Below, piece by piece: positions 1-7,835 of a stretch of 64,000 bases of DNA. The notes under the pieces were generated by a model. The model was not told where the DNA came from, made no database searches, and was given only the letters and a program-made list of their open reading frames with translations. Origin of the DNA: an uncultured Tateyamaria sp. GTDB taxonomy: Bacteria > Pseudomonadota > Alphaproteobacteria > Rhodobacterales > Rhodobacteraceae. The stretch is taken from NCBI RefSeq assembly GCF_947503045.1, contig NZ_CANNCF010000003.1, forward strand, positions 372,001 through 436,000. The letters are read 5' to 3'. The translations under genes were made by a program, and so were the position numbers. The first letter of the stretch is position 1. Every line of letters starts with the position of its first letter.

Positions 1-1
1 C

Positions 2-364
2 AACCTTGCCGCCCTGCGCGACCTGCCGCAGGACGCCTATTGCGCCGTAGCCGCCTATGCGAGCGGCGCCGAGGCCAATACCTACACCGCCGCCGTCGCC
101 GTGATCCGGGCCGAAAACCCCGATCTGCTGCGCCTGTCCTGCATCCATGAGGAACTGGCGCAAGGCCTTGGTCTTGCCAATGACAGCCCCGATGCGCGCC
201 CGTCGATCTTTAACGATGACGACGAATTCGCCCTGCTGACCGATCATGACGAAGCGCTGCTGGGCATGCTTTATGACGCGCGTCTTACGCCCGGCATGAC
301 CGTTGAAACCGCGCGCCCCATCGTGCGCATTCTTGCCCGCGAGGCCGTCCAAGGCCCGCTCTGA
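2..364 (+). CDS. DUF2927 family protein, 3' part only
   Basis: The reading frame is already open at the left edge and runs 120 codons to TGA at 362-364, so only the C-terminal part is present. The visible sequence has the run CIHEELAQGLGLANDSPDARPS followed by IFNDDDEFALLTDHDEALLGMLYD, which I recognise as the conserved core of DUF2927, a family of secreted or periplasmic proteins of unknown function common in Rhodobacterales. The only cysteine near the core is in the CIHEE segment. It lies 21 bases upstream of the SPFH gene on the same strand, so the two are probably co-transcribed. The 5' end, any signal peptide and the true start are outside the window. Confidence 0.8.
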   Translation, partial: NLAALRDLPQDAYCAVAAYASGAEANTYTAAVAVIRAENPDLLRLSCIHEELAQGLGLANDSPDARPSIFNDDDEFALLTDHDEALLGMLYDARLTPGMTVETARPIVRILAREAVQGPL

Positions 365-385
365 CACGACCAAAGGAGACCCCAC

Positions 386-1495
386 ATGGGTATTTTCGAC
401 TTCCTCTCCGGTGAATTCATCGACGTCATCCACTGGGTGGATGACACCCGCGATACCATGGTCTGGCGGTTCGAGCGTGAGGGGCACGAGATCAAGTACG
501 GCGCCAAGCTGACCGTGCGCGAAGGCCAGGCGGCGGTGTTTGTGCACGAAGGGCAATTGGCCGATGTGTTCACCCCGGGTCTCTACATGCTCGAGACCAA
601 CAACATGCCGATCATGACGACGCTGCAGCACTGGGATCACGGGTTCAAAAGCCCGTTCAAATCCGAGATATACTACGTCAACACGACGCGCTTTAATGAT
701 CTGAAATGGGGCACCAAGAACCCGATCATCTGTCGCGATCCCGAATTCGGCCCCGTGCGCCTGCGCGCCTTTGGCACCTACAGCGTCAAGGTCGCCGATC
801 CGGCCAGGTTCCTCGTCGAAATCGTCGGCACGGACGGCGAATTCACCATGGACGAAATCAGTTTCCAGATCCGCAACATCATCGTGCAGGAAATGTCCCG
901 CTCACTGGCGAAATCCGGCATTCCCGTGCTTGATATGGCCGCCAACACGCGCGAGCTGGGCCAGATCGTTGCCAAGGAGATCAGCGCGCAGATTGCCGAA
1001 TACGGGCTGATGATCCCCGAACTCTACATCGAAAACATCTCGTTGCCGCCTGCGGTCGAGGCGGTGATGGACAAGCGTTCATCCATGGGTGTGATCGGAA
1101 ACCTCAACGAATACATGCAGTTCCAGGCCGCCGAGGCGCTGGGACGCGAGGGCGGCGGTGCCGGTGATGCGATGCAGGCGGGCCTTGGGGCCGCGATGGG
1201 TCTGCAGATGGGCAACTTGGCCGCCACCGGCCCATGGGGCGCACGCCCTGCGCAAGCCACAGCCCCCATGGCCCCGCCCCCACCGCCCGTCGAGCATGTC
1301 TGGCACATAGCCGAAGGCGGCAAGACAACGGGTCCATTTTCCAAGGCGCGCATGGCCCGCATGGCCGCAGACGGGGACCTCACGCGCGAGAGCTATGTCT
1401 GGACCGCCGGCCAGGACGGCTGGCTGCGGGCCGAGGATGTCACGGAACTGGCGCAGTTGTTCACTATCCTGCCGCCCCCGCCCCCCGGCGCCTGA
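386..1495 (+). CDS. SPFH-domain protein with C-terminal GYF_2 domain
   Basis: The protein has 369 residues, and AAAGGAG sits 8 bases before the ATG. Residues about 30-235 look like the SPFH/virion-core-type fold found in bacterial YdjI-like proteins: a compact beta region (REGQAAVFVHEGQLADVFTPGLY) followed by a helical segment. A Gly/Ala/Pro-rich linker (about 255-300) leads to a GYF_2 domain at 304-360 (VWHIAEGGKTTGPFSKARM ... WTAGQDGW). Such proteins are thought to form membrane-associated oligomers. They usually have a zinc-ribbon membrane protein as neighbour, and one is present at 5546-6667, but here about 4 kb of other genes separates the two. There is no signal peptide or obvious transmembrane segment. 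The function is unknown beyond the domain assignment. Confidence 0.85.
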   Translation: MGIFDFLSGEFIDVIHWVDDTRDTMVWRFEREGHEIKYGAKLTVREGQAAVFVHEGQLADVFTPGLYMLETNNMPIMTTLQHWDHGFKSPFKSEIYYVNTTRFNDLKWGTKNPIICRDPEFGPVRLRAFGTYSVKVADPARFLVEIVGTDGEFTMDEISFQIRNIIVQEMSRSLAKSGIPVLDMAANTRELGQIVAKEISAQIAEYGLMIPELYIENISLPPAVEAVMDKRSSMGVIGNLNEYMQFQAAEALGREGGGAGDAMQAGLGAAMGLQMGNLAATGPWGARPAQATAPMAPPPPPVEHVWHIAEGGKTTGPFSKARMARMAADGDLTRESYVWTAGQDGWLRAEDVTELAQLFTILPPPPPGA

Positions 1496-1499
1496 GGGC

Positions 1500-1696
1500 G
1501 CAAACCTCGCAGATCAGGCGGGTCGAGTGGCGCACCACAAGTTCCGCCTGCAGTTGATCGCATGCGCCTACGGGGTTGGCACAATCTGCAACGCTTCGAC
1601 CTGCTGCCGGGTCTCAACCGACACCGGACTGGTCCCGATCAGCACCCGCGAGACCGTCGCAACTGACACACCCGCATGACGCGCGACATCTCGCAT
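1500..1696 (-). pseudogene. LacI-family regulator remnant (HTH plus C-terminal tail, core deleted)
   Basis: On the minus strand from an ATG at 1696-1694 the frame reads MRDVARHAGVSVATVSRVLI and then GTSPVSVETRQQVEALQIVPTP before TAG, a near-perfect LacI helix-turn-helix and hinge start. After a frame change, the bases just downstream (about 1558-1505) read QLQAELVVRHSTR, the typical last beta strand and tail of a LacI protein. The ~270-residue ligand-binding core is missing, so this is a gene collapsed by an internal deletion rather than a small real protein. It lies divergent to the DUF1989-GcvT gene at 1845, which it probably once regulated. The similar but intact regulator at 13881-14924 is a separate gene. 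Confidence 0.75.
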
Positions 1697-1778
1697 ATGG
1701 CTTCTCGGTTTTGGGCAACGATGCGGCATGACGCCACTTTCACGGCTAAGTGCGAAGAGACAAAGGAGTAATTCTTGA

Positions 1779-1821
1779 CTTATGAAACCAGTTACACATG
1801 CTGAAAAATCAGTTTCATAAG
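1779..1821. promoter_or_regulatory. Inverted repeat resembling a LacI-type operator
   Basis: The arms CTTATGAAAC (1779-1788) and GTTTCATAAG (1812-1821) are exact inverted copies with a 23-base spacer. Within the left half, 1783-1796 reads TGAAACCAGTTACA, an imperfect version of the TGAAAC-N2-GTTTCA palindromes bound by LacI-family repressors. The site sits 24-66 bases before the GTG start of the DUF1989-GcvT gene, and the broken LacI gene is transcribed away from it. Operator function is inferred from symmetry and context only. Confidence 0.45.
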
Positions 1822-1844
1822 AGATTCTTGGACAACCAGACCCG

Positions 1845-4166
1845 GTGTTGAAACAGACGATCATCCGTGAGTTTTCGAACATGGGGCACCGGACTCTCGG
1901 GCGCAATTTCGCGGGATTTCAGAACAATGACGCGCCTGCGCGCTATGTGTTGCAGCCCCGGGGATGCCTTCGGATCGCATTGCGCGAAGGCGATGTCCTG
2001 CAGGTTGGCAGCGGCGCCTTGCCCGATCCCATCGCCCTTGCGGTGTTTGGAAAGGGCGGCGTGCGGATCGAGGCGCAACTGGGCTTGCCGCCGGTCCGCC
2101 TGCTGGCATTTGCGGATTTCGATCATGCAGAGCTGACAGGCTGGTTGCAGGGCAATGGCGCGACGATCGGAACCGCCCTGCCCGTTACGTGGATCGAGGC
2201 GCTTGCCGAGCCGCTGATCCTGCGCGCCCCGCAAGCCTGCGACCTTGTTCTGGTGCTGCCCCTGTCACATGACCACCTCGTCAGCGGGAAAACCGTTGAT
2301 GCCGTCGAAGTCAGCGTCAAACGCGCAGGGCCCGGGCACACTTTGCCCGACCCTTTGGGGGATGTGCGCGACGAGTTCACTGTTGATCGGGCAACGGCGC
2401 AGGCCTACGAGCTGCGCAAGGGCGAGACACTGCAGATCATCGACGTGATGGGGCAGCAGTGTTCGGATTTTCAGGCCTTCCGCATGGCGGGGCTGGACGC
2501 CGGGGTCGAGTCGATGATCGACGGCACCACAACCCGGTCGATGGTGCGCCGGGCGTTTCCGGGGCCTGGACTGTTTGACAAGTTCTTTGACGGGGCGATG
2601 GCACCCCTGTTGCAGGTCATGCAGGACACGTGCGGGCGGCATGACACCTTTGGTCTGGCCTGCACCGCGCGCGGCTATGAGGAACGCGGGTATCCGGGTC
2701 ATGTGAACTGTTCGGACAACATCTCTCGCGCGCTTGCGCCCTACGGCGTGGTGGCGCGAGCGGGATGGCCTGCGATCAACTTTTTCTGGAACACGTGGAT
2801 CGACGGGCATCATCACCTGCAAACAGCAGAATCCTGGTCGCGTCCCGGGGATTACATCGCGATGAAAGCGCTGGATGATCTGGTCTGCGTCACAACGGCC
2901 TGTCCCGATGACATCGACCCGATCAACGGCTGGAACCCGACGGACGTGCATGTGCGCATCTATCGACCAGAGACCAAAATCACGCGGGCGATTGCCTACC
3001 GCAAGAAAGAAAACGCACCGATGCAAATCTCGCAACCTTCGGCATTTCATCCGCGTCTGGCGCCGCTCACAGACCATTTTGCGCCTGCACGTGATCTTTG
3101 GGCTCCGGTGTCCTTTCCCAGCTTTGGCACCCAGGGCGAATACTGGGCCTGCCGCGAGGCCGCGACCCTGCAAGACATGAGCGGGCTGCGCAAATTCGAC
3201 GTGATCGGTCCGGATGCCCAACGCCTGCTGCAACTGGCCATGACCCGCGACATCGCCAAGCTGGCCGTGTGGCGCGGCACCTATGCGCTGATGTGCGACG
3301 AAAGCGGCGAGGTGATCGACGATGGCACCCTGTTCCGACTGTCCGATCACCTGTTCCGCTGGTGTTGCGGCTCCGAAGAAAGCGGCACCTGGCTGACCGA
3401 ACTGGCCGCAATGCACGGGTTGCAGGTGCGCATCCACGATCTGCAGGGGGCCTTACCGAACCTCGCACTGCAGGGGCCGAAATCACGCGACATCCTGAGC
3501 AAGGTTCTGTTCACGCAACCCCATGTGCCCAATCTGGATCAACTCAAGTGGTTTGGCGCGACCGTAGGGCGGCTTGGGGACCGAGACGGCGTGCCCTTCA
3601 TGCTCACCCGCAGCGGCTATACCGGCGAATTGGGATACGAGCTGTTCTGCGCGCGCGACGGGGCGCTGCCCATTTGGGATGCACTGATGGACGCGGGCGC
3701 CGAACTTGGCCTCAAGCCCATGGGTTCTGCCGCGCTCGACATCATCCGGATCGAGGCGGGGTTGGCCGCGGCGGGCGCAGAATTTGTCGCCGGAGCGGAT
3801 GCGTTTGAGGCCGGGCTCGGCTTTGCCGTTGACCTCAAGAAGGCCGAATTTGTGGGCCACGCGGCCCTGAGGCGCAATGCCGAAGCACAACGGCGCAAAC
3901 TGGTGGGTCTTCATTTTCAGAGCAACGACGTGCCGCTGGCGGGCGCGCCCGTGTTCAAAGGGGAGCGCCAGATCGGCGAGGTCACCTCGGCCACCCTGTC
4001 CCCGATGCTGGGCCACGCCATCGCCATGGCTCGCCTGTCAGTCGAGCACGCCGACTCAGGCACCGAAGTTGAAGTAGGTCTGCTCGACGGTCGCATGAAA
4101 CGACTGGATGCGACGGTCGCAACCCTGCCCTTCTTTGACCCAACGAGAGAAAGAGCGCGCGCGTGA
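1845..4166 (+). CDS. DUF1989 / aminomethyltransferase (GcvT-like) fusion protein
   Basis: The protein has 773 residues and two recognisable halves. Residues about 170-380 match DUF1989, the urea-carboxylase-associated family: GQQCSDF, TCGRHDTFGLAC, HVNCSDNISRALAPYG and a long segment ending DDIDPINGWNPTDVHV. Residues about 410-765 match the tetrahydrofolate-dependent aminomethyltransferase fold, with CREAATLQDMSGLRKFDV, TRSGYTGELGYELF and the C-terminal barrel. GcvT relatives move a one-carbon unit from an N-methyl or aminomethyl substrate to folate; some DUF1989 proteins are subunits of carboxyguanidine deiminase. The fusion suggests demethylation coupled to a deiminase-like step on a nitrogenous osmolyte, but the substrate cannot be read from sequence. 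The start is uncertain: GTG at 1845, TTG at 1848 or ATG at 1881, none with a strong ribosome site. Confidence 0.8.
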   Translation: MLKQTIIREFSNMGHRTLGRNFAGFQNNDAPARYVLQPRGCLRIALREGDVLQVGSGALPDPIALAVFGKGGVRIEAQLGLPPVRLLAFADFDHAELTGWLQGNGATIGTALPVTWIEALAEPLILRAPQACDLVLVLPLSHDHLVSGKTVDAVEVSVKRAGPGHTLPDPLGDVRDEFTVDRATAQAYELRKGETLQIIDVMGQQCSDFQAFRMAGLDAGVESMIDGTTTRSMVRRAFPGPGLFDKFFDGAMAPLLQVMQDTCGRHDTFGLACTARGYEERGYPGHVNCSDNISRALAPYGVVARAGWPAINFFWNTWIDGHHHLQTAESWSRPGDYIAMKALDDLVCVTTACPDDIDPINGWNPTDVHVRIYRPETKITRAIAYRKKENAPMQISQPSAFHPRLAPLTDHFAPARDLWAPVSFPSFGTQGEYWACREAATLQDMSGLRKFDVIGPDAQRLLQLAMTRDIAKLAVWRGTYALMCDESGEVIDDGTLFRLSDHLFRWCCGSEESGTWLTELAAMHGLQVRIHDLQGALPNLALQGPKSRDILSKVLFTQPHVPNLDQLKWFGATVGRLGDRDGVPFMLTRSGYTGELGYELFCARDGALPIWDALMDAGAELGLKPMGSAALDIIRIEAGLAAAGAEFVAGADAFEAGLGFAVDLKKAEFVGHAALRRNAEAQRRKLVGLHFQSNDVPLAGAPVFKGERQIGEVTSATLSPMLGHAIAMARLSVEHADSGTEVEVGLLDGRMKRLDATVATLPFFDPTRERARA

Positions 4167-4432
4167 GTTCCATAGAACAGGAAAACGCCCGGAAGGTGTT
4201 CTGAGAACGGTCACCATCGCCGCCATCCAGTCATATGTGCTTGGCAGGGCCGAGGTTCCGGAGAAATCCAGTGCAGTGATCGGCGTCAGGAATAGGTGCG
4301 CCAAAATGTCGGCCTTGCGCTCCAATTGCGCGGCATGGATGGCCATTCTCTTGCGCTTACGGCGGACGCCGAGACCTTGCATCACACCGGCTCCGCCTTG
4401 ACACGGCGCCCGCCCGTTCCAAACTCTAAAGG

Positions 4433-4993
4433 GTGAGTTTGCTGCACCCTCTCCTTGCGCGCCTGCCCGCGCGCCGCACGGCCCTCAAGTGGCTGCACTG
4501 GGTCATGGTGCCCCTGTTCATCTGGTTCCTTCTGGTTCAGCCCAAGGACGTCACCCCCTTTGGGCCGGCCGCTTTTCAGGCCCATTCGATCCTCGCGCTG
4601 ATCTTTGTGTCGCTGTCACTGGCCTGGTTTGCCGACCTCATGCGGCGCGGCCTTGCCAGCCGCCCGGGCCCCAAGCTGACCGGGCGTTTGCGCAACCTGC
4701 ACCGCGCGATGCACCTGACGTTGATCTGGGGGCTGTTCTTTGTTGCTGTGACTGGTTTTCTGCTTGGTCTGACCTCGGCCGTATTGCTCAAGGCCGGAGG
4801 GTTCCTGCCCATCGCGCCGCCCATGGGATGGCGCGAGGCCAATGATATCGTCGGTCAGGTCCACATCATCGAATTCTATGCCCTCGGAGTTGTCGCAGGC
4901 GGGCACGCGCTGTTTCACATTTGGCGGCACTATCGCCTGCGCGATAATGCGCTGCGGATTATGGTGCCAAAACGGCTGCACAAGTATCTGTAA
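4433..4993 (+). CDS. Cytochrome b561-family membrane protein
   Basis: The protein has 186 residues from a GTG start. It has four hydrophobic segments (about 20-37, 48-70, 92-118, 145-165) with histidines placed as in di-haem b561/cytochrome b-b6 proteins: LHW at 21-23, HRAMHL in the third segment and GGHALFHIWRHY in the fourth. It is probably an inner-membrane electron-transfer subunit for a periplasmic or membrane redox partner. It is followed after 136 bases by a second, shorter b561-like gene, so the two may act together. No partner dehydrogenase or cytochrome c gene is adjacent. The preceding 266 bases (4167-4432) hold no gene that I can support. Confidence 0.8.
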   Translation: MSLLHPLLARLPARRTALKWLHWVMVPLFIWFLLVQPKDVTPFGPAAFQAHSILALIFVSLSLAWFADLMRRGLASRPGPKLTGRLRNLHRAMHLTLIWGLFFVAVTGFLLGLTSAVLLKAGGFLPIAPPMGWREANDIVGQVHIIEFYALGVVAGGHALFHIWRHYRLRDNALRIMVPKRLHKYL

Positions 4994-5129
4994 CGCGCTC
5001 TGTTGGCCGGCACATCGCCCGATGCGCAATCCATATGGCAATACCGGGCGGGCAAGACTACAAATCAGGGGAACCGCCGCACTGCACGTGGCCAGACCAC
5101 GATACAGGCAGGAAAAGGAACCGCGACAG

Positions 5130-5549
5130 ATGCGCCGAAGCGCCACGATCCTCCTCCACTGGCTCAGCTTTGTGCTGCTGATCCTGCTGGTGGCCGCCGG
5201 GCCGTTGCCGGGCCTGACCTGGGCCTTTGGCCTCAGCGGGCTGGCGATGTGCGCTGTGGCGCTGGTACGCGGGTTGATGAACGGGCCGGGCCCGAAACTG
5301 GAAGGCACGCTGCGCCTTGCTCATCCATGGATGAGCCGGGGCATGTACGCCGGTCTGGGGTTGGTGGCCGCCGTCAGCCTGTGGTCGCAGATCGCCGAGA
5401 CAGCACCAGTATCCAAACTCGGCGCGATCTATTTCTACCTGATGTCGGCCTCGGCCCTGCACGCGATCTTCCACCTCTGGCGGCACACATCCCTTGGTGA
5501 TGGTGCCTTGCGGCGCATCACCCCAAATGTGGTGCATGGGATATTATGA
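5130..5549 (+). CDS. Short cytochrome b561-like membrane protein
   Basis: The protein has 139 residues. I chose the ATG at 5130 because AGGAAAAGGAA lies about 10 bases upstream and the hydrophobic protein begins there; the open frame extends further 5' but that part is not membrane-like. There are four predicted membrane segments, with histidines at LLHW (residue 10), LAHPWMSRG and LHAIFHLWRHT. The second helix lacks a histidine, so it may bind fewer haems than the 186-residue neighbour. The stop overlaps the next ATG (ATGA at 5546-5549), which indicates translational coupling to the zinc-ribbon gene. Confidence 0.75.
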   Translation: MRRSATILLHWLSFVLLILLVAAGPLPGLTWAFGLSGLAMCAVALVRGLMNGPGPKLEGTLRLAHPWMSRGMYAGLGLVAAVSLWSQIAETAPVSKLGAIYFYLMSASALHAIFHLWRHTSLGDGALRRITPNVVHGIL

Positions 5550-6667
5550 CTGACTTGCCTAACCTGTCGCGCGAGGCCGCGCCCGCCGATCACCGCTTTC
5601 CCTGCGACAATTGCGGGGCTGACTATCGGTTTGATCCGCAAGCTGGCACGCTGACCTGCGATCACTGCGGCAACACATCCAGCATCGAAGGCACGCGCGA
5701 GGCGGCACCCACCTCGATCACCGAACTCGATTACCGCGCCGCTCTGAACGCCACCCTGCCCGAGGCAGAGATCGAGGAAACCCGCGTTTCCAAATGCTCC
5801 AATTGCGCGGCCGCCGTCGAATTCGACGCCAATGTCCACGCCGCCGAATGCCCGTTCTGCGCCACACCAGTCGTGACGGACACAGGCGCGCACCGCCATA
5901 TCAAACCGCGCGGCGTACTGCCCTTTGCCATGAGCGAAAGCGAGGCGCGCCGTGCCATGACCGACTGGCTGGGCAGCCTGTGGTTCGCGCCGGGCGGCCT
6001 GCAGGATTATGCCCGCAAGGGCCGCAGCCTGCAGGGCATTTATGTGCCTTACTGGACCTTTGATGCAGACACCCGCAGCGCCTATACGGGCGAACGCGGC
6101 ACAGTCTACTACGAAACCCAAACCGTCATGCGCGACGGAAAACGCACGCAGGTGCGGGTGGCCAAGGTGCGCTGGCGGCGCACGCGGGGCAAGGTTGCGC
6201 GCTTCTTTGACGACGTGCTGGTGCTGGCCTCGACCTCACTGCCCAAGCGGTTCACCGACGCGCTCGAGCCGTGGGATCTGAGCGCGATGCAACCTTACAC
6301 GCCCGAGTTCCTCGCCGGATTCCGGGCCGAGGGGTATTCGCTCGAGCTTGAACAGGGATTTGTCGAGGCGCGCACCCGCATGGACCGCGTGATCGCGCGC
6401 GATGTGCGGTTCGACATCGGTGGCGACCGGCAACGCATCCATTCCATCGACACGAAACTGGGGGCGGTCACCTTCAAACACGTGCTGCTGCCGGTGTGGC
6501 TTGCGGCTTACAAATACCGGGGTGAGACTTACCGCTTTGTCGTGAACGGACGCACGGGCCGCGTACAGGGCGAACGCCCCTACTCGACCGGCAAGATCGC
6601 GCTGGCCGTGCTGGCAGGATTGCTGCTGGCGGGTGCGGTCGGCTTCGTGGTGGCCTTGCAGGGATGA
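5546..6667 (+). CDS. Double zinc-ribbon protein with C-terminal membrane anchor
   Basis: The protein has 373 residues. There are two CxxC...CxxC zinc ribbons: C20/C23 with C38/C41 (FPCDNCGADYRF ... LTCDHCG) and C84/C87 with C102/C105 (KCSNCAAAVEF ... ECPFCATPVV). A basic middle domain includes YVPYWTFDADTRSAYTGERG, and a single transmembrane helix lies at about 350-372 (KIALAVLAGLLLAGAVGFVVAL). Members are often misannotated as PriA/primosomal helicase because of the ribbon; no helicase motif is present. In related genomes this family usually sits next to the SPFH-GYF protein, here at 386-1495. The 4-base overlaps on both sides place it in one transcription unit with the b561 and nitroreductase genes. 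Confidence 0.8.
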   Translation: MTDLPNLSREAAPADHRFPCDNCGADYRFDPQAGTLTCDHCGNTSSIEGTREAAPTSITELDYRAALNATLPEAEIEETRVSKCSNCAAAVEFDANVHAAECPFCATPVVTDTGAHRHIKPRGVLPFAMSESEARRAMTDWLGSLWFAPGGLQDYARKGRSLQGIYVPYWTFDADTRSAYTGERGTVYYETQTVMRDGKRTQVRVAKVRWRRTRGKVARFFDDVLVLASTSLPKRFTDALEPWDLSAMQPYTPEFLAGFRAEGYSLELEQGFVEARTRMDRVIARDVRFDIGGDRQRIHSIDTKLGAVTFKHVLLPVWLAAYKYRGETYRFVVNGRTGRVQGERPYSTGKIALAVLAGLLLAGAVGFVVALQG

Positions 6668-7335
6668 GCGGCTACGAGACACTGGCCGATTTGCTGCGCG
6701 CCCGCTATTCCTGTCGCGCCTTTCTGGATCGCCCCGTGCCAAAGGACGACATCACGCGCATCATCGCCGCCGCGCGCCATGTCCCAAGCTGGTGCAACGC
6801 GCAGCCATGGCAATTGATCATCACAGATGGCGCGGCCACGGGCCGCTTTCGCACCGCGCTGTTCGAGGCCGCATCGACCACGGCCCCCGCCCCCGACCTG
6901 CCATGGCCAGAAAGCTATCCCGGAATTTACGGTGATCGCCGTCGCGCCTGCGGCTTTCAGCTTTATGACACGGTGGGTATCGAAAAAGGCGACCGCGCCG
7001 CCTCGACCAAGCAGATGATGGAGAACTTCTCCCTGTTCGGCGCACCCCACGTCGCCATCGTAACGGCCCCGCGCGCGCTGGGACCCTATGGCGCGATGGA
7101 CACCGGCGGGTTTGTCACCGCCTTTTGCCTTGCCGCACAGGCACTGGGTGTGGCCACCATCGCGCAGGCTTCCGTCGCAGCCCAAGGCCCCTTTATACGT
7201 GCCCATTTCGACATACCCGAAGACGCCATGATCCTGTGCGCGATTTCCTTTGGCTACGCCGATCCCGACCATCCAGCCAACAGCTTTCGCACCACTCGGG
7301 CCGAGGTGGACGACATTGTGGATTGGCGCACATGA
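6664..7335 (+). CDS. Nitroreductase-family FMN oxidoreductase
   Basis: The protein has 223 residues. The N-terminal [20 protein letters not shown] and [13 protein letters not shown] segments are the FMN-phosphate binding and dimer motifs of the nitroreductase superfamily. The C-terminal [21 protein letters not shown] and [16 protein letters not shown] segments close the flavin site. Family members reduce nitro groups, quinones or enones with NAD(P)H in the cytoplasm; the substrate is not predictable. The start overlaps the zinc-ribbon stop and the stop overlaps the dtd start (both ATGA), so expression is likely coupled across three genes. Confidence 0.88.
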   Translation: MSGYETLADLLRARYSCRAFLDRPVPKDDITRIIAAARHVPSWCNAQPWQLIITDGAATGRFRTALFEAASTTAPAPDLPWPESYPGIYGDRRRACGFQLYDTVGIEKGDRAASTKQMMENFSLFGAPHVAIVTAPRALGPYGAMDTGGFVTAFCLAAQALGVATIAQASVAAQGPFIRAHFDIPEDAMILCAISFGYADPDHPANSFRTTRAEVDDIVDWRT

Positions 7336-7778
7336 GGGCGCTGCTGCAACGGGTGGCCGAGGCCCGCGTCGAGGTGGATGGCGCGGTCGTCGGGCAATGC
7401 GGGCCGGGCCTGCTGATCCTTGTCTGCGCGATGCCGGGAGATGATGCGGCGACGGCGGCGAACCTCGCGGCGAAGGTATCAAAACTGCGCCTGTTCAAGG
7501 ACGAAGGCGGCAAGATGAACCTGTCTATCCTGCAATCAGAGGGGTCCGCGCTGGTCGTCAGCCAGTTCACGCTCGCCGCCGATACTTCACGCGGCAACCG
7601 ACCCGGGTTTTCGGGTGCTGCGCGCCCGGATGAGGCAGAGGCACTGTATTTGCACTTTGCGCAATGCCTGCGCGATCTTGGGGTAGCGACAGAGACAGGC
7701 CAATTCGGCGCAGACATGGCGGTGTCGCTGGTGAATGACGGGCCGGTCACGATCTGGCTGGATACGGACACAAGCTAG
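7332..7778 (+). CDS. dtd: D-aminoacyl-tRNA deacylase
   Basis: The protein has 148 residues from the ATG at 7332. It has the two DTD signatures: SQFTLAAD (77-84) with the conserved Ser-Gln-Phe-Thr, and [10 protein letters not shown] (135-144) carrying the Gly-Pro dipeptide that reads chirality in the active site across the dimer. It hydrolyses D-amino acids or glycine mischarged onto tRNA. Length and start ([17 protein letters not shown]) are standard for the family. It is the last gene of the plus-strand run; 57 bases later it meets the convergent acyl-CoA ligase gene without a clear hairpin terminator. Confidence 0.95.
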   Translation: MRALLQRVAEARVEVDGAVVGQCGPGLLILVCAMPGDDAATAANLAAKVSKLRLFKDEGGKMNLSILQSEGSALVVSQFTLAADTSRGNRPGFSGAARPDEAEALYLHFAQCLRDLGVATETGQFGADMAVSLVNDGPVTIWLDTDTS

Positions 7779-7835
7779 GGATTGCGTGCGTGCTGCTGAG
7801 GGCGTCGCAACCGGCACGGGTATTGCGCTTCGGTT

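Noticed and set aside
4056-4385. A 109-codon minus-strand frame after the DUF1989-GcvT gene
   Set aside because: It overlaps the end of the GcvT coding region, has no ribosome site and no recognisable motif; treated as chance.
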